Source: Marinihelvus fidelis
GTDB taxonomy: Bacteria > Pseudomonadota > Gammaproteobacteria > Xanthomonadales > SZUA-36
NCBI RefSeq assembly: GCF_008725655.1
Contig: NZ_VYXP01000005.1
Span: forward strand, 124,001-188,000
Length of the DNA stretch: 64,000 nt
Direction: 5' to 3'
The position numbers and the translations under genes were made by a program. Under the pieces are notes generated by a model that saw only the letters and a list, made by a program, of their open reading frames with translations, was not told where the DNA came from and made no database searches. Shown here one piece after another: positions 52,446-61,159 of this stretch (its first letter is position 1; the number at the start of each line of letters is the position of its first letter).

Positions 52446-53764
52446 GTTTCGCGGCGCTCCAGCAGTTGTTCCAGGGCACCCAGGGGCAGCTTGCCGGTGT
52501 CGTTGTACGGCAGCGCGCCAACCCGGAGCAGGGGCCGTGGCAGCAGGGCGGCATCGACATGGCCGGCCAGGTACGCGTGCACGGTCGCTGGCGCCGCTTC
52601 GCCACTGTAGGCGCCGGCCAGGCGCCCGCCGGCCCGGGTGCGCGGCAAAAAGATCACGCCGTCCTCCACGCCCGGTGCCTGCTTCAGCAACGCCGTCAAT
52701 GCCGCCAGTGAGCCGCGCTTGCCGGCCACGTTGACCAGGTCGGCGCTGCGGCCTTCGAAATGCAGGTGACCGTCGTCATCCATGCGCAGCTGGTCCTGGA
52801 CGATGACGGGGCCGGGCAGGTGGTCGGCGCTGACCCGCGTCTCGCCGTTACGGGTGTGGAAGCGGAACCCGGGAATGGCGCGCCAGCGTGGCTCAACGGC
52901 CACCCGGCGTGTCGCCAGGCAGCCGGTTTCGCTGCAGCCGTAGACATCGATGAGCTGGGCCCCGAATCGCTCTTCCAATTGTGAAGCCAGCGCCGCATCC
53001 AGCGGCGCCGTGGCGGAAATGACGCGTTGGATGGCCGGGAAGCGCGCCTGGCTGCCCAGCATCGCCTTCAGGTGCAGCGGTGTGCTGACCATCACGCGGG
53101 GCGTGGGCACCTGTGCCAGCGCGGTGGCCACGTCGGCGGGGTACAGCGGGCGGGACGAGGCGATGACGACCGGCAGCCGCAACGGCGCCATGACCGTGAC
53201 CTCCATGCCATACATGTGCTGTGCCGGCACCGTGGCGACCATGCCACTGGTCTCGGCCAGCCCCGCCAGGTAGGTCGTGGCGTTCAGTTCCACGCCATGA
53301 AAATGAGTCCGCCACCGGCGCACGACCTCGCTGCCGGCACCGGTGCTGCCGGACGTAAAGGACCGGCTGACAACCGTATCGGCTTCGATCTGCGGCACCT
53401 TCGTGGACACCTTCGTGCCCAGGTCCTGGCGCAGGTCGTACGCGGGCATCCCGGCGGCGAGTTCGGCGCCATCGTGCAGCAGCGTGGGCGAGTCGTGCCC
53501 TTCGGAAACGCTTAGCTGCGCACCGACGGTGTCGTTTGGTGGCAGCAGCGTACACAGGCCACGGCAGAGCGCCGCCGCGAAGGCCACCTGGAACCGGTAG
53601 CGGTCCCGGGCCAGGTTGATGACGGCGCCGCGCTGCGGTATGCGCTCCGCCAGCGCGTGAACATCGCCCAGGAACCGGGCAACCGTCACCGGCTCGCCAT
53701 CGCGAACCGCGAAAACCCCGTCCAGCGGACGGTCGAGCAAGGGTAAGGTGGAACGTTCGGCCAT
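52442..53764 (-). CDS. AMP-dependent acyl/aryl-ACP ligase (ApeH/XanA2-like)
   Basis: A 440-residue adenylating enzyme, shorter than usual acyl-CoA synthetases. The P-loop is SFTSGSTGAGSEVVRRW, followed by QHMYGMEVTV, VYGCSETGCLA, GRSADLVNVAGKR and the C-terminal NDTGKLP with the catalytic Lys. It should load the starter aryl acid (3- or 4-hydroxybenzoate) on an ACP, as XanA2 and ApeH do. The ACP lies 14 bases upstream in the same transcript. Confidence 0.88.
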   Translation of the reverse strand: MAERSTLPLLDRPLDGVFAVRDGEPVTVARFLGDVHALAERIPQRGAVINLARDRYRFQVAFAAALCRGLCTLLPPNDTVGAQLSVSEGHDSPTLLHDGAELAAGMPAYDLRQDLGTKVSTKVPQIEADTVVSRSFTSGSTGAGSEVVRRWRTHFHGVELNATTYLAGLAETSGMVATVPAQHMYGMEVTVMAPLRLPVVIASSRPLYPADVATALAQVPTPRVMVSTPLHLKAMLGSQARFPAIQRVISATAPLDAALASQLEERFGAQLIDVYGCSETGCLATRRVAVEPRWRAIPGFRFHTRNGETRVSADHLPGPVIVQDQLRMDDDGHLHFEGRSADLVNVAGKRGSLAALTALLKQAPGVEDGVIFLPRTRAGGRLAGAYSGEAAPATVHAYLAGHVDAALLPRPLLRVGALPYNDTGKLPLGALEQLLERRET

Positions 53765-53778
53765 CTCGCCGCCGGCGC

Positions 53779-54051
53779 TCAGCCGGAAGTGCGTTCCTCT
53801 TCGACGAAGCGAGCCAGGCTGCGCAGGTCACGGAAGACTTCGCGCGTGGCCTCGTCCTCGGCCTTTACCTCGACGCCATAGGTCTTCGACAGCGCGAGCG
53901 CGAGCTCCAGCGCGTCAATGGAGTCCAGGCCCAGCCCTTCGCCGAAAAGGGGTTCTTCCGGTTCGATTTCCGACGCCTCGACATCCTCGAGATTCAGCAC
54001 CTCGACGATCAGCGTGGCGAGTTCCTTTTCCATCAGTGAGGTTTCAGTCAT
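53779..54051 (-). CDS. Acyl carrier protein (cluster ACP 2)
   Basis: A 90-residue acyl carrier protein with the attachment serine in GLGLDSIDALELALAL. It precedes the ligase gene, so it probably takes the aryl starter, as XanC does in Xanthomonas. The start at 54051 begins MTETSLMEKELA; upstream sequence is AT-rich intergenic. Confidence 0.92.
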   Translation of the reverse strand: MTETSLMEKELATLIVEVLNLEDVEASEIEPEEPLFGEGLGLDSIDALELALALSKTYGVEVKAEDEATREVFRDLRSLARFVEEERTSG

Positions 54052-54079
54052 GACAATCTGCTTCGGGCGCCCATGGCGG

Positions 54080-54120
54080 GTGCCATTTCGGTGTGTATCA
54101 GCCGCGCAGTTTATATTATT
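54080..54120. promoter_or_regulatory. AT-rich divergent promoter region, ACP 2/chorismatase
   Basis: The 128 bases between the ACP start and the chosen chorismatase start hold an AT-rich island, TTTATATTATT near 54110-54120, in otherwise GC-rich DNA. TATATT may be a -10 box on the plus strand. No fully consensus -35 is seen. Confidence 0.35.
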
Positions 54121-54179
54121 CTGCCCCCGCTCCACGATACCGGATAGAGAAATGCCCCTGGCCCGAACCGACAGCGCCC

Positions 54180-55109
54180 ATGGTCTCGCCTGAACCCTTC
54201 CCGCAGCACGCGGGCGCGGCGATGTCGTTTGCGCTCGATGACGCCAGCCCCGGCACCGAGTTTGCGCGGTTCGATTTTCGCCCCGGCGCGCGGCCTGGCG
54301 ATGGCGTCTTTACCGTCGACATGGCGCACCTGGCCGGGCCCCGCATCGAATCGTGGACCAGCGCTGATGCCGGCAACCTGCTGTTCGTCGAACTGCGCGC
54401 GGCACCCGGGGAAGACATCATGGCCGCCGCCGAGCGCCTCTACCGGGAGCTGTTCCGGCACCTTGACGAACGCGGCTTCCGCCACATCATCAAGGCCTGG
54501 AATCACGTCCCCGATATCAACCACGGCGAGGGTGACGACGAGATTTACAAGCGCTTTTGCCTGGGCCGTGCCCGCGCCATCGACGCCGCCTACGCCGACC
54601 GGCCAATGCCCGCCGGCACCGGGGTGGGGTTCAGCGCCGACGCCGGCCTGCAGGTACAGGCGCTGGCCAGCCGCGAGGCGCCGCTGTACATCGAGAACCC
54701 GCGCCAGGTGAGCGCCTTCGAATACCCGCGCCAGTATGGCCCGCGCAGCCCGTCCTTCAGCCGCGCCGTGGTGGCCGGACCGGGCCGGGACCGGCTGTTC
54801 GTATCCGGTACCGCCGCGATTGTCGGGCACCAGTCGAAGCACGCCGACTGCCTGGTTTCACAGGTGGAGGAAACCCTGCGCAACTGGCAGAGCCTGTTCG
54901 CGGCCTGCACGACGGCCACGGGACTGAAAGCGGGCTTCGACCAAGGCGGCGCCTACCGCGTCTACCTGCGCCATGCCGATGACCTGGACGATTGCCTGGC
55001 CGCGCTGGCGCGCGGCGGCGTTCCACTGGAAAAGACAACCGTGCTCCGGGCCGACATCTGCCGGCCGGAGCTGTTGTTTGAACTCGACGGGGTGGTCGCG
55101 CTTACTTGA
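54180..55109 (+). CDS. xanB2: XanB2-like chorismatase
   Basis: A 309-residue chorismatase of the XanB2/Hyg5/FkbO family: a RidA-like C-terminal half with IENPRQVSAFEYPRQYGP, FVSGTAAIVGHQSKH and the final CRPELLFELDG carrying the catalytic Glu. Xanthomonas XanB2 turns chorismate into 3- and 4-hydroxybenzoate for pigment and ubiquinone. I chose the ATG at 54180, as codons between 54093 and 54180 include many rare ones (TTA, TAT, TCT, ATA) and overlap a promoter-like island; the start is not certain. Confidence 0.82.
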   Translation: MVSPEPFPQHAGAAMSFALDDASPGTEFARFDFRPGARPGDGVFTVDMAHLAGPRIESWTSADAGNLLFVELRAAPGEDIMAAAERLYRELFRHLDERGFRHIIKAWNHVPDINHGEGDDEIYKRFCLGRARAIDAAYADRPMPAGTGVGFSADAGLQVQALASREAPLYIENPRQVSAFEYPRQYGPRSPSFSRAVVAGPGRDRLFVSGTAAIVGHQSKHADCLVSQVEETLRNWQSLFAACTTATGLKAGFDQGGAYRVYLRHADDLDDCLAALARGGVPLEKTTVLRADICRPELLFELDGVVALT

Positions 55110-56616
55110 CCCCGTGCATCAGCTTGTTGATGAGCGGTGCGGCGACCAGGTAGACGATACCGAACACCAGGCCCAGCCAGAACAGCTGCATGTAGGTGTC
55201 GGAATACTGCGCGATGGCCGCGCCCTCGGCCGGGCCATGCCCGCCACCGGACGCGATGGCGGCGATGATGCCGGCCACGTACTGCGCCATGGCGATCGAC
55301 AGGAACCAGCCGCCCATGGCCAGCCCCACGTCCTTGTCGTCGGCCAGCTTGGTCACCATCGACAGGCCAATCGGCGAAATGCACAGCTCACCGGTGGTGT
55401 GCAGCAGGTAACAGATCGCCAGGAAAATCCACGGCACCAGGCCGGCCGGGTTCTGCATGTTGTTGATGGCCCAGACCAGCACGAAGAAGCCCAACGCGAC
55501 CTGGATCAGGCCGAGCGCGAACTTGCGCGGGATCGACGGGTTCATGCCCAGTTTCTCCAGCCGCGGCCAGATCGCTGCGAACACCGGCGCGAACAGCAGG
55601 ATATACAGCGGGTTGGCGGACTGGAATACGCCGAAACCGCCGGCCTGCCAGGACGCGCTGTCCCCGTACATGGGCGTGGAGAATTCGCGCGCGAAGAAGT
55701 TCAGCGAGCTGCCGGCCTGCTCAAACAGCGCCCAGAAACAGGCGTTGGCCAGGAACAGCAGCAGCATGGCGATGTAGCGCTGCAGCTGCACCTTGCCCAG
55801 GCGAACGCCGGAAACGACGAAGTACACGCACAGCCCGGCCATGATGCCGACCAGGATGAAGCCCAGCACGGTGCTGGCTGACAGCAGGAAGTAGCACACC
55901 GCCGCCAGGCCCAGGGCCGCCAGGCCGACCACGAAAAACCGTGTCCAGCTGTCCTTGCCCGGCTCCGGCCGCCCGACCGAACCCAGCGAACCCTTGGCCC
56001 ATTCCAGCCACAGCGTCGACAGGATCATGCCGATGCCGGCGGCGAAGAAGCCCCACTTCAGGCCGTACTGGGTGCCGATCCACGCCGAGGTGATGAACGG
56101 CGCGATGAAGGCGCCCAGGTTGATGCCCATGTAGAAGATCGTGAAACCGGAATCACGGCGCACATCGCCCGGTGCATACAACTTGCCGATCATGGCCGAG
56201 ATATTCGGCTTGAACAGGCCATTGCCGGCCACCACCAGCGCCAGGCCGATCAGGAACCAGTTCAGGTCCTCGATGGTCAGCACGAACAGGCCGGCGGCCA
56301 TGATGATGGCACCCAACAAAATCGAACGCTGGTAACCCAGCACGCGGTCGGCGACGTAGCCGCCGGCGATACCGGTAGCGTAGACCAGCGCGGTGTAGCC
56401 GCCGTAGACCAGGCTGGCCTCGGCGTTGGCCTGGTCGCCCAGGTGGCCGAAGAACGTGGTGGCCACGTAAACGGCCAGGATGGCGCGCATGCCGTAAAAG
56501 GCGAAGCGCTCCCACATCTCGATGGTAAACAGTTGCCACAGGGCCTTCGGGTGCCCCAGGAATTCGCCGGCGGGCAGGCCGGGCTGGTGCGGTGTCGTGG
56601 ATTCGGGTTGGCTCAC
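55102..56616 (-). CDS. POT-family proton-coupled di/tripeptide transporter
   Basis: A 504-residue MFS transporter of the PTR2/POT group, with about 14 hydrophobic segments. Diagnostic motifs are EMWERFAFYGMRAIL (E-x-x-E-R-F-x-Y-Y), GGYVADRVLGYQRS and TFIxxxGxN-like FYMGINLGAFIAPF. It takes up small peptides. The gene is convergent with the chorismatase gene (8-base overlap). The divergent M20 dipeptidase suggests a peptide use pair. Confidence 0.93.
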   Translation of the reverse strand: MSQPESTTPHQPGLPAGEFLGHPKALWQLFTIEMWERFAFYGMRAILAVYVATTFFGHLGDQANAEASLVYGGYTALVYATGIAGGYVADRVLGYQRSILLGAIIMAAGLFVLTIEDLNWFLIGLALVVAGNGLFKPNISAMIGKLYAPGDVRRDSGFTIFYMGINLGAFIAPFITSAWIGTQYGLKWGFFAAGIGMILSTLWLEWAKGSLGSVGRPEPGKDSWTRFFVVGLAALGLAAVCYFLLSASTVLGFILVGIMAGLCVYFVVSGVRLGKVQLQRYIAMLLLFLANACFWALFEQAGSSLNFFAREFSTPMYGDSASWQAGGFGVFQSANPLYILLFAPVFAAIWPRLEKLGMNPSIPRKFALGLIQVALGFFVLVWAINNMQNPAGLVPWIFLAICYLLHTTGELCISPIGLSMVTKLADDKDVGLAMGGWFLSIAMAQYVAGIIAAIASGGGHGPAEGAAIAQYSDTYMQLFWLGLVFGIVYLVAAPLINKLMHGVK

Positions 56617-56775
56617 GAATGCTCTCCCTGGAAAGTCTTTTGGAATCGTTATCAGTGTTGGCTATGGAGTTATCCACAGCGAAATCGCGGCAAGCATAAC
56701 AGAAAGGCATATGCCGACGGCGCCACGGCCGGCATGCGATAATGGCGCATCCCATCCAATCGAAGCGGTACGCCC

Positions 56776-58200
56776 ATGGACCAGCAAGTCGCCCAGCAGT
56801 TTATCGACGAAAAATGGAACGACGAGATCACCCCCGAGCTGATCGAGTACATCCGTATTCCCAACAAGTCGCCCCATTTTGACCCCGACTGGGCCGAGCA
56901 CGGCTACATGGAGCAGGCTGTGCAGCAGATCCATGACTGGTGCGCGAAGCAGGACCTGCCCGGCATGCACATCGAGATCGTCCGCCTGGAGGGCCGCACA
57001 CCGCTGATCTTCATGGATATCCCGGCAACCGGCGGCGGCAGCAACGACGACACGGTGCTGCTCTACGGCCACCTGGACAAGCAGCCGGAAATGACCGGCT
57101 GGGCCGATGACCTGGGCCCATGGAAGCCGGTCATCAAGGACGACAAGCTCTACGGCCGCGGCGGCGCCGATGACGGTTACTCCGCCTATGCCTCGCTGAC
57201 CGCGATCCTGGCGGTGCAGCGCCAGCAGCTGCCGCATACGCGCTGCGTGGTCATCATCGAGGCCTGCGAGGAGTCGGGCAGCTACGACCTGCCGCACTAC
57301 ATCGAGCACCTGGAAGACCGCATCGGCCAGCCGTCGCTGGTGGTCTGCCTGGATTCCGGCGCCGGCAACTACGAGCAACTCTGGCTGACCGTGTCGCTGC
57401 GCGGCATGGCCGCAGGCACCCTGCGCGCCGACGTGCTGGAAGAAGGCGTGCACTCCGGCTATGCCTCGGGCGTGGTGCCGTCCAGCTTCCGTGTGCTGCG
57501 CCAGCTGGTCGCCCGCCTGGAAGACGAGGACACCGGCCAGGTGTTGCCGGACTACCTGCACACCGAGATCCCCGCCGAGCGCCTTCAGCAGACGGAGAAA
57601 ATGGCCGAGGCCCTGGGCGATGCGGTCTGGGAAGCCTACCCCTTTGTCAAGGGCGTCGAGCCGCAGGCCGACAACAACGTTGACCGGATTCTGAATCGCA
57701 CCTGGCGCCCGGCGCTGTCCTACACGGGTGTCGACGGCATGCCGTCGCTGGCCAATGCCGGCAACGTGCTGCGCCCGCACACCAGCCTGAAACTGTCGAT
57801 GCGCCTGCCGCCCACCGTGGACGGCGAAGAGGCCACGCGGCAGATGAAGACGACGCTGGAGGCAAACCCGCCCCACAACGCGAAGGTTGAGTTCGAAGCC
57901 GACCAGGCCGCCACCGGCTGGACCGCGCCGGACGTTGCCCCGTGGCTGCACGAGTCGCTGGAACGCGCCTCGCAGGCCGCTTACGGCAAGGGCGTGATGT
58001 ACATGGGCGAGGGTGGCACGATTCCGTTCATGGCTATGCTCGGCGATGCCTACCCGGAGGCGCAGTTCATGATCACCGGCGTGCTGGGGCCCAAGTCCAA
58101 CGCCCACGGCCCGAACGAGTTCCTGCACCTGCCGTTCGTCAAGAAGCTGACCACCTGCGTGGCGCGGGTCCTGGTGGACCACGCCAACCGCGGCCAATGA
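56776..58200 (+). CDS. M20-family dipeptidase
   Basis: A 474-residue zinc peptidase of the carnosinase-like M20 group. Metal and catalytic residues are in LLYGHLDKQPE (His, Asp), GRGGADDGYSAY (Asp), IEACEESGS (Glu pair) and LDSGAGNY; MYMGEGGTIPF and HGPNEFLHLP give the last ligand region. It hydrolyses dipeptides in the cytosol, fitting the divergent POT peptide transporter. Its stop overlaps the next gene. Confidence 0.92.
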   Translation: MDQQVAQQFIDEKWNDEITPELIEYIRIPNKSPHFDPDWAEHGYMEQAVQQIHDWCAKQDLPGMHIEIVRLEGRTPLIFMDIPATGGGSNDDTVLLYGHLDKQPEMTGWADDLGPWKPVIKDDKLYGRGGADDGYSAYASLTAILAVQRQQLPHTRCVVIIEACEESGSYDLPHYIEHLEDRIGQPSLVVCLDSGAGNYEQLWLTVSLRGMAAGTLRADVLEEGVHSGYASGVVPSSFRVLRQLVARLEDEDTGQVLPDYLHTEIPAERLQQTEKMAEALGDAVWEAYPFVKGVEPQADNNVDRILNRTWRPALSYTGVDGMPSLANAGNVLRPHTSLKLSMRLPPTVDGEEATRQMKTTLEANPPHNAKVEFEADQAATGWTAPDVAPWLHESLERASQAAYGKGVMYMGEGGTIPFMAMLGDAYPEAQFMITGVLGPKSNAHGPNEFLHLPFVKKLTTCVARVLVDHANRGQ

Positions 58201-58787
58201 TGGCCAGCCGTCGCAAAACGATCCGACCGCATCTTGGCCCGGCACGGCTGGCCGGCCTGCTCGCCGCCATGCTGCTGGCCCCGGCCATGGCCGCCGCCGA
58301 GGTCACGTCAACGGATGCCAACGGCTTTGGCATCGTGCAGCAACGCAACCTGCCCGGTGTGACGCCGCAGCAGGCCTGGGCCGCGATGACCCGGCGCGTG
58401 GGCAGCTGGTGGGATCCATCCCACACCTGGAGCGGTGACGCGTCGAAGCTGAACCTCGAGGCCAAGCCCGACGGCTGCTTCTGCGAGTGGCTGCCCAACG
58501 GTGGCTGGGCCGAGCACATGCGGGTCGTTTATCTGGTACCCGGCCAGAGCCTGCGCCTGCGCGGTGGCCTTGGGCCGCTGATGGAGCTGGGGTTGAGCGG
58601 CACCATGACCTGGCGCGTCAGCGCCAGGGAAACCTCGGGTGACACCGCGGCCGGCACCCTGGTCGAATGGCGCTACATCGTCAGCGGCCACCGGCCGGAA
58701 GGCTTTGCCGACCTGGCGCCCGCAGTCGACGGCGTGCTGGGCCAGCAACTGGACCGCCTGGCGGACTCGCTGGCCAGCCAGCCCTAG
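58197..58787 (+). CDS. Secreted SRPBCC-fold protein
   Basis: A 196-residue protein with a basic N-terminus and signal peptide (LAGLLAAMLLAPAMAAAE), followed by an SRPBCC/polyketide-cyclase-like fold: VTPQQAWAAMTRRVGSWW, ADHMRVVY-like AEHMRVVYLVPGQSLRLRGG and a C-terminal helix. The ligand is unknown. The start overlaps the dipeptidase stop, so the two are translated together. Confidence 0.75.
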   Translation: MMASRRKTIRPHLGPARLAGLLAAMLLAPAMAAAEVTSTDANGFGIVQQRNLPGVTPQQAWAAMTRRVGSWWDPSHTWSGDASKLNLEAKPDGCFCEWLPNGGWAEHMRVVYLVPGQSLRLRGGLGPLMELGLSGTMTWRVSARETSGDTAAGTLVEWRYIVSGHRPEGFADLAPAVDGVLGQQLDRLADSLASQP

Positions 58788-58800
58788 GCGCAGCCACGGT

Positions 58801-59832
58801 TTAGCCTGCCGGCGGCCCGTTCTTCAATGTCGACCCCCGGTCACCGGTCAAGGGCACCCAGAGCTGGTCGGTGAACCAGCCGCGGCGGTCGCGGAAATCC
58901 GCAGCCACGCGAAAACCGGACCGCGTTGACAGGTCGGCGATCATCGCGTCGTCATACTTCTGGGAAATCTCCATGAACACGCGTTCACCCTGGGCGAATG
59001 TGAAGTCGCGTTCCAATGCCGCGATCGGGACGCGCTGGTCACGCAGGCTGCGCAGCCAGCTGCGCGCCGCCCCGGTCGCCGGGTCATATTCCGGCGCGTG
59101 CTCAAAACCCGCCGGGTCAAACTCGCCGCCAAGCTCGTGGTTGATGCGCGCAAGCAGGTTCAGGTTGAACGCCGCCGTCACGCCGGCCGCGTCATTGTAG
59201 GCCGCGCGGATAATCGCCGGGTCCTTCTTCAGGTCCAGCCCGATCAACAGGGCGTCCCGCGGCCCCATGGCGCGGCGGAGAAGCGACAGGAAGCCGACCG
59301 CGCCCTCGTCACCAAAATTGCCCAGGTTTGAGCCCATGAACGCGAACACCCGTCGTTGCTCACCCGGCACCAGGTCTTCAAGCCAGGCCATGTAATTAAC
59401 CGCCATTGGGCGCAGTTCCAGCCACGGCCGGCCCGGCCGCAGGCGCCCGGCCAGCTGGTCCAGCACCGCCGCGGAAATATCGACCGGGCGATAGGAAAAA
59501 TCCGCGCCGTTGGCCTGCAGGGCGTCCAGCAAGTAGCGGATCTTGCTGCCATCGCCGGAACCCAACTCAACCAGCTCAAACGGCTCATCGGTCGCCATCG
59601 CGGTGGCCATGGGCTCGCCCTGCTCGCGCAGGATCTCAAGCTCGCAGTCGGTCAGGTAATACTCCGGCGACGCCATGATGGCCTGGAACAGTTCGTCCCC
59701 ACGTTCATCATAGAAATAGCGCGACATCAGGCGTTTTGGCGTGGCCGAGAGCCCGGCCAGCACGTCACGCGCGAATGCGCTGTCATTCAATACGTCCGAA
59801 TCGTTCAAGAGGCCCCCCCGAACCCGGTTCAT
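58801..59832 (-). CDS. egtD: L-histidine N-alpha-methyltransferase EgtD
   Basis: A 343-residue SAM-dependent enzyme of the EgtD (DUF2260) family, making hercynine for ergothioneine. Motifs are SRYFYDERGDELFQAI, VELGSGDGSKIRYLL and FAFMGSNLGNF, plus AAYNDAAGVTAAFN and FMEISQKYD at the C-terminus. The ATG at 59832 overlaps the CDF gene stop. The sulfur-adding EgtB, normally next to it, is not in the window. Confidence 0.9.
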   Translation of the reverse strand: MNRVRGGLLNDSDVLNDSAFARDVLAGLSATPKRLMSRYFYDERGDELFQAIMASPEYYLTDCELEILREQGEPMATAMATDEPFELVELGSGDGSKIRYLLDALQANGADFSYRPVDISAAVLDQLAGRLRPGRPWLELRPMAVNYMAWLEDLVPGEQRRVFAFMGSNLGNFGDEGAVGFLSLLRRAMGPRDALLIGLDLKKDPAIIRAAYNDAAGVTAAFNLNLLARINHELGGEFDPAGFEHAPEYDPATGAARSWLRSLRDQRVPIAALERDFTFAQGERVFMEISQKYDDAMIADLSTRSGFRVAADFRDRRGWFTDQLWVPLTGDRGSTLKNGPPAG

Positions 59833-60743
59833 TCCGCGCAGTGTGTCGCCTGGTGACAATCGTCAACCCGCGCGACGTGCTCCACCTGCAGCGTGGCGTG
59901 ATGAATTCCGAAGCGCTCGGCCAGGCCCGAGGTCACTTCGTGGATAAAGCCGTCATCCCGCGGCACCGGGTCCATGACCAGGTGCGCGGTCAGGGCCGTA
60001 TCGGTCGTGCTCATGCCCCAGATATGCAGGTCGTGCAGGTCGACCACGCCCGGCCGGTCGCGCAACCAGTCACGCACGGCGCCGGGGTCGATATCCCGTG
60101 GCACGCCGTCCACGGCCAGGTTCAGCGAGTCGCGCAGCAGGCCCCAGGTCGACAGGAAGATCACCACGGCGATGGCCAGGCTGATGACCGGATCCACCCA
60201 GTGCCAGCTGAAGGCCAGGATCAGGCCACCCGAAATCACCACGCCCACCGACACCACGGCGTCCGCGGCCATGTGCAGGAACGCGCCCCGGATGTTCAGG
60301 TCGTGATCATTGCCGGAAATGAACATCAGCGCCGTCAGCGTGTTGATGATGACGCCAATTGCAGCCACGACCACGATGGTCAGGCCCGCGGGGGCCGCCG
60401 GGGCCATTATCCGCTGCACCGCCTCCCAGGCGATCGCGCCCACCGCGCCCAGCAGCAGCATGGCGCTGCCCAGGCTGGCCAGGATGGTCGCGCGGGAGTA
60501 CCCATAAGTGCGCCGCAGTGAGGGCGTCCGCTCTGCCAGCGCATTCGCGCCCCAGGCCAGCAGCAGGCCGAGCACGTCACCCAGGTTGTGCCCAGCGTCG
60601 GTGAGCAGCGCCAGCGAATCGGCCTTCCAGCCGAACCAGGCCTCGACGGCGACAAATACCAGGTTCAGCGATACGCCGATGGCAAACGCCCGGTTGTAGT
60701 CGGGCGCGTGATGATGGTGATGATGCGCGGTGGCGCGATTCAT
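59829..60743 (-). CDS. CDF-family cation efflux protein
   Basis: A 304-residue cation diffusion facilitator (CzcD/ZitB-like), with an N-terminal run of six histidines, six membrane helices and a cytosolic C-terminal domain. The zinc site is seen as LLTDAGHNLGDV (HxxxD) and FLHMAADAVVSVGV. It exports Zn2+ or a similar ion. Upstream stands the GDT1 gene, downstream the overlapping egtD. Confidence 0.92.
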   Translation of the reverse strand: MNRATAHHHHHHAPDYNRAFAIGVSLNLVFVAVEAWFGWKADSLALLTDAGHNLGDVLGLLLAWGANALAERTPSLRRTYGYSRATILASLGSAMLLLGAVGAIAWEAVQRIMAPAAPAGLTIVVVAAIGVIINTLTALMFISGNDHDLNIRGAFLHMAADAVVSVGVVISGGLILAFSWHWVDPVISLAIAVVIFLSTWGLLRDSLNLAVDGVPRDIDPGAVRDWLRDRPGVVDLHDLHIWGMSTTDTALTAHLVMDPVPRDDGFIHEVTSGLAERFGIHHATLQVEHVARVDDCHQATHCAE

Positions 60744-60755
60744 GCCGGACGTGGC

Positions 60756-61043
60756 TCAGGCGCCGCCGTGGATGGCCTGCCACAGCACCCAGGCGCCGAT
60801 GACGATAAATCCGGAGCCGGCCAGCAGGGACATGATCCGCGGATTAATCACCTCGGACAGCACCGCGCCCGCCGCCACGCCGATCGCCGAGGTCAGCACC
60901 AGTGCCGCCGCAGCGCCAAGGAAAACCGTCCAGCGGCTGACATCACGGTCGGCCGCGAACAGCATGGTCACCAGCTGTGTCTTGTCCGCCATTTCGGCGA
61001 TAAAGACACTGGCGAAAACAGTGGCGAGCAGTTTCCATTCCAT
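60756..61043 (-). CDS. Short GDT1/TMEM165 (UPF0016) cation transporter
   Basis: A 95-residue membrane protein with three hydrophobic helices and a single FIAEMADKTQL motif (E-x-G/A-D-K-T). Most bacterial members, such as MneA/MntX, have two repeats; this one has a single unit and so probably works as a dimer. The family exports Mn2+ or Ca2+/H+. The ATG at 61043 begins MEWKLLATVF; more upstream in-frame codons do not look coding. Next to a CDF exporter. Confidence 0.8.
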   Translation of the reverse strand: MEWKLLATVFASVFIAEMADKTQLVTMLFAADRDVSRWTVFLGAAAALVLTSAIGVAAGAVLSEVINPRIMSLLAGSGFIVIGAWVLWQAIHGGA

Positions 61044-61159
61044 CTCGTTGCAGCTCCCTCGATTGATGCCGTCATTGTACGCAATCGTGCCCCGCGCCGA
61101 TTGATTCGTCCGCCATGCGCGCCGATACTTCACCTTTCTTCCCCGCTGCGGAATGTTCC

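Noticed and set aside
54093-54180. GTG start giving a 29-residue longer chorismatase
   Set aside because: The extra codons are rich in rare AT-ending triplets and cover an AT-rich promoter-like island; the extra residues do not resemble the XanB2 N-terminus as I know it. Not fully excluded.
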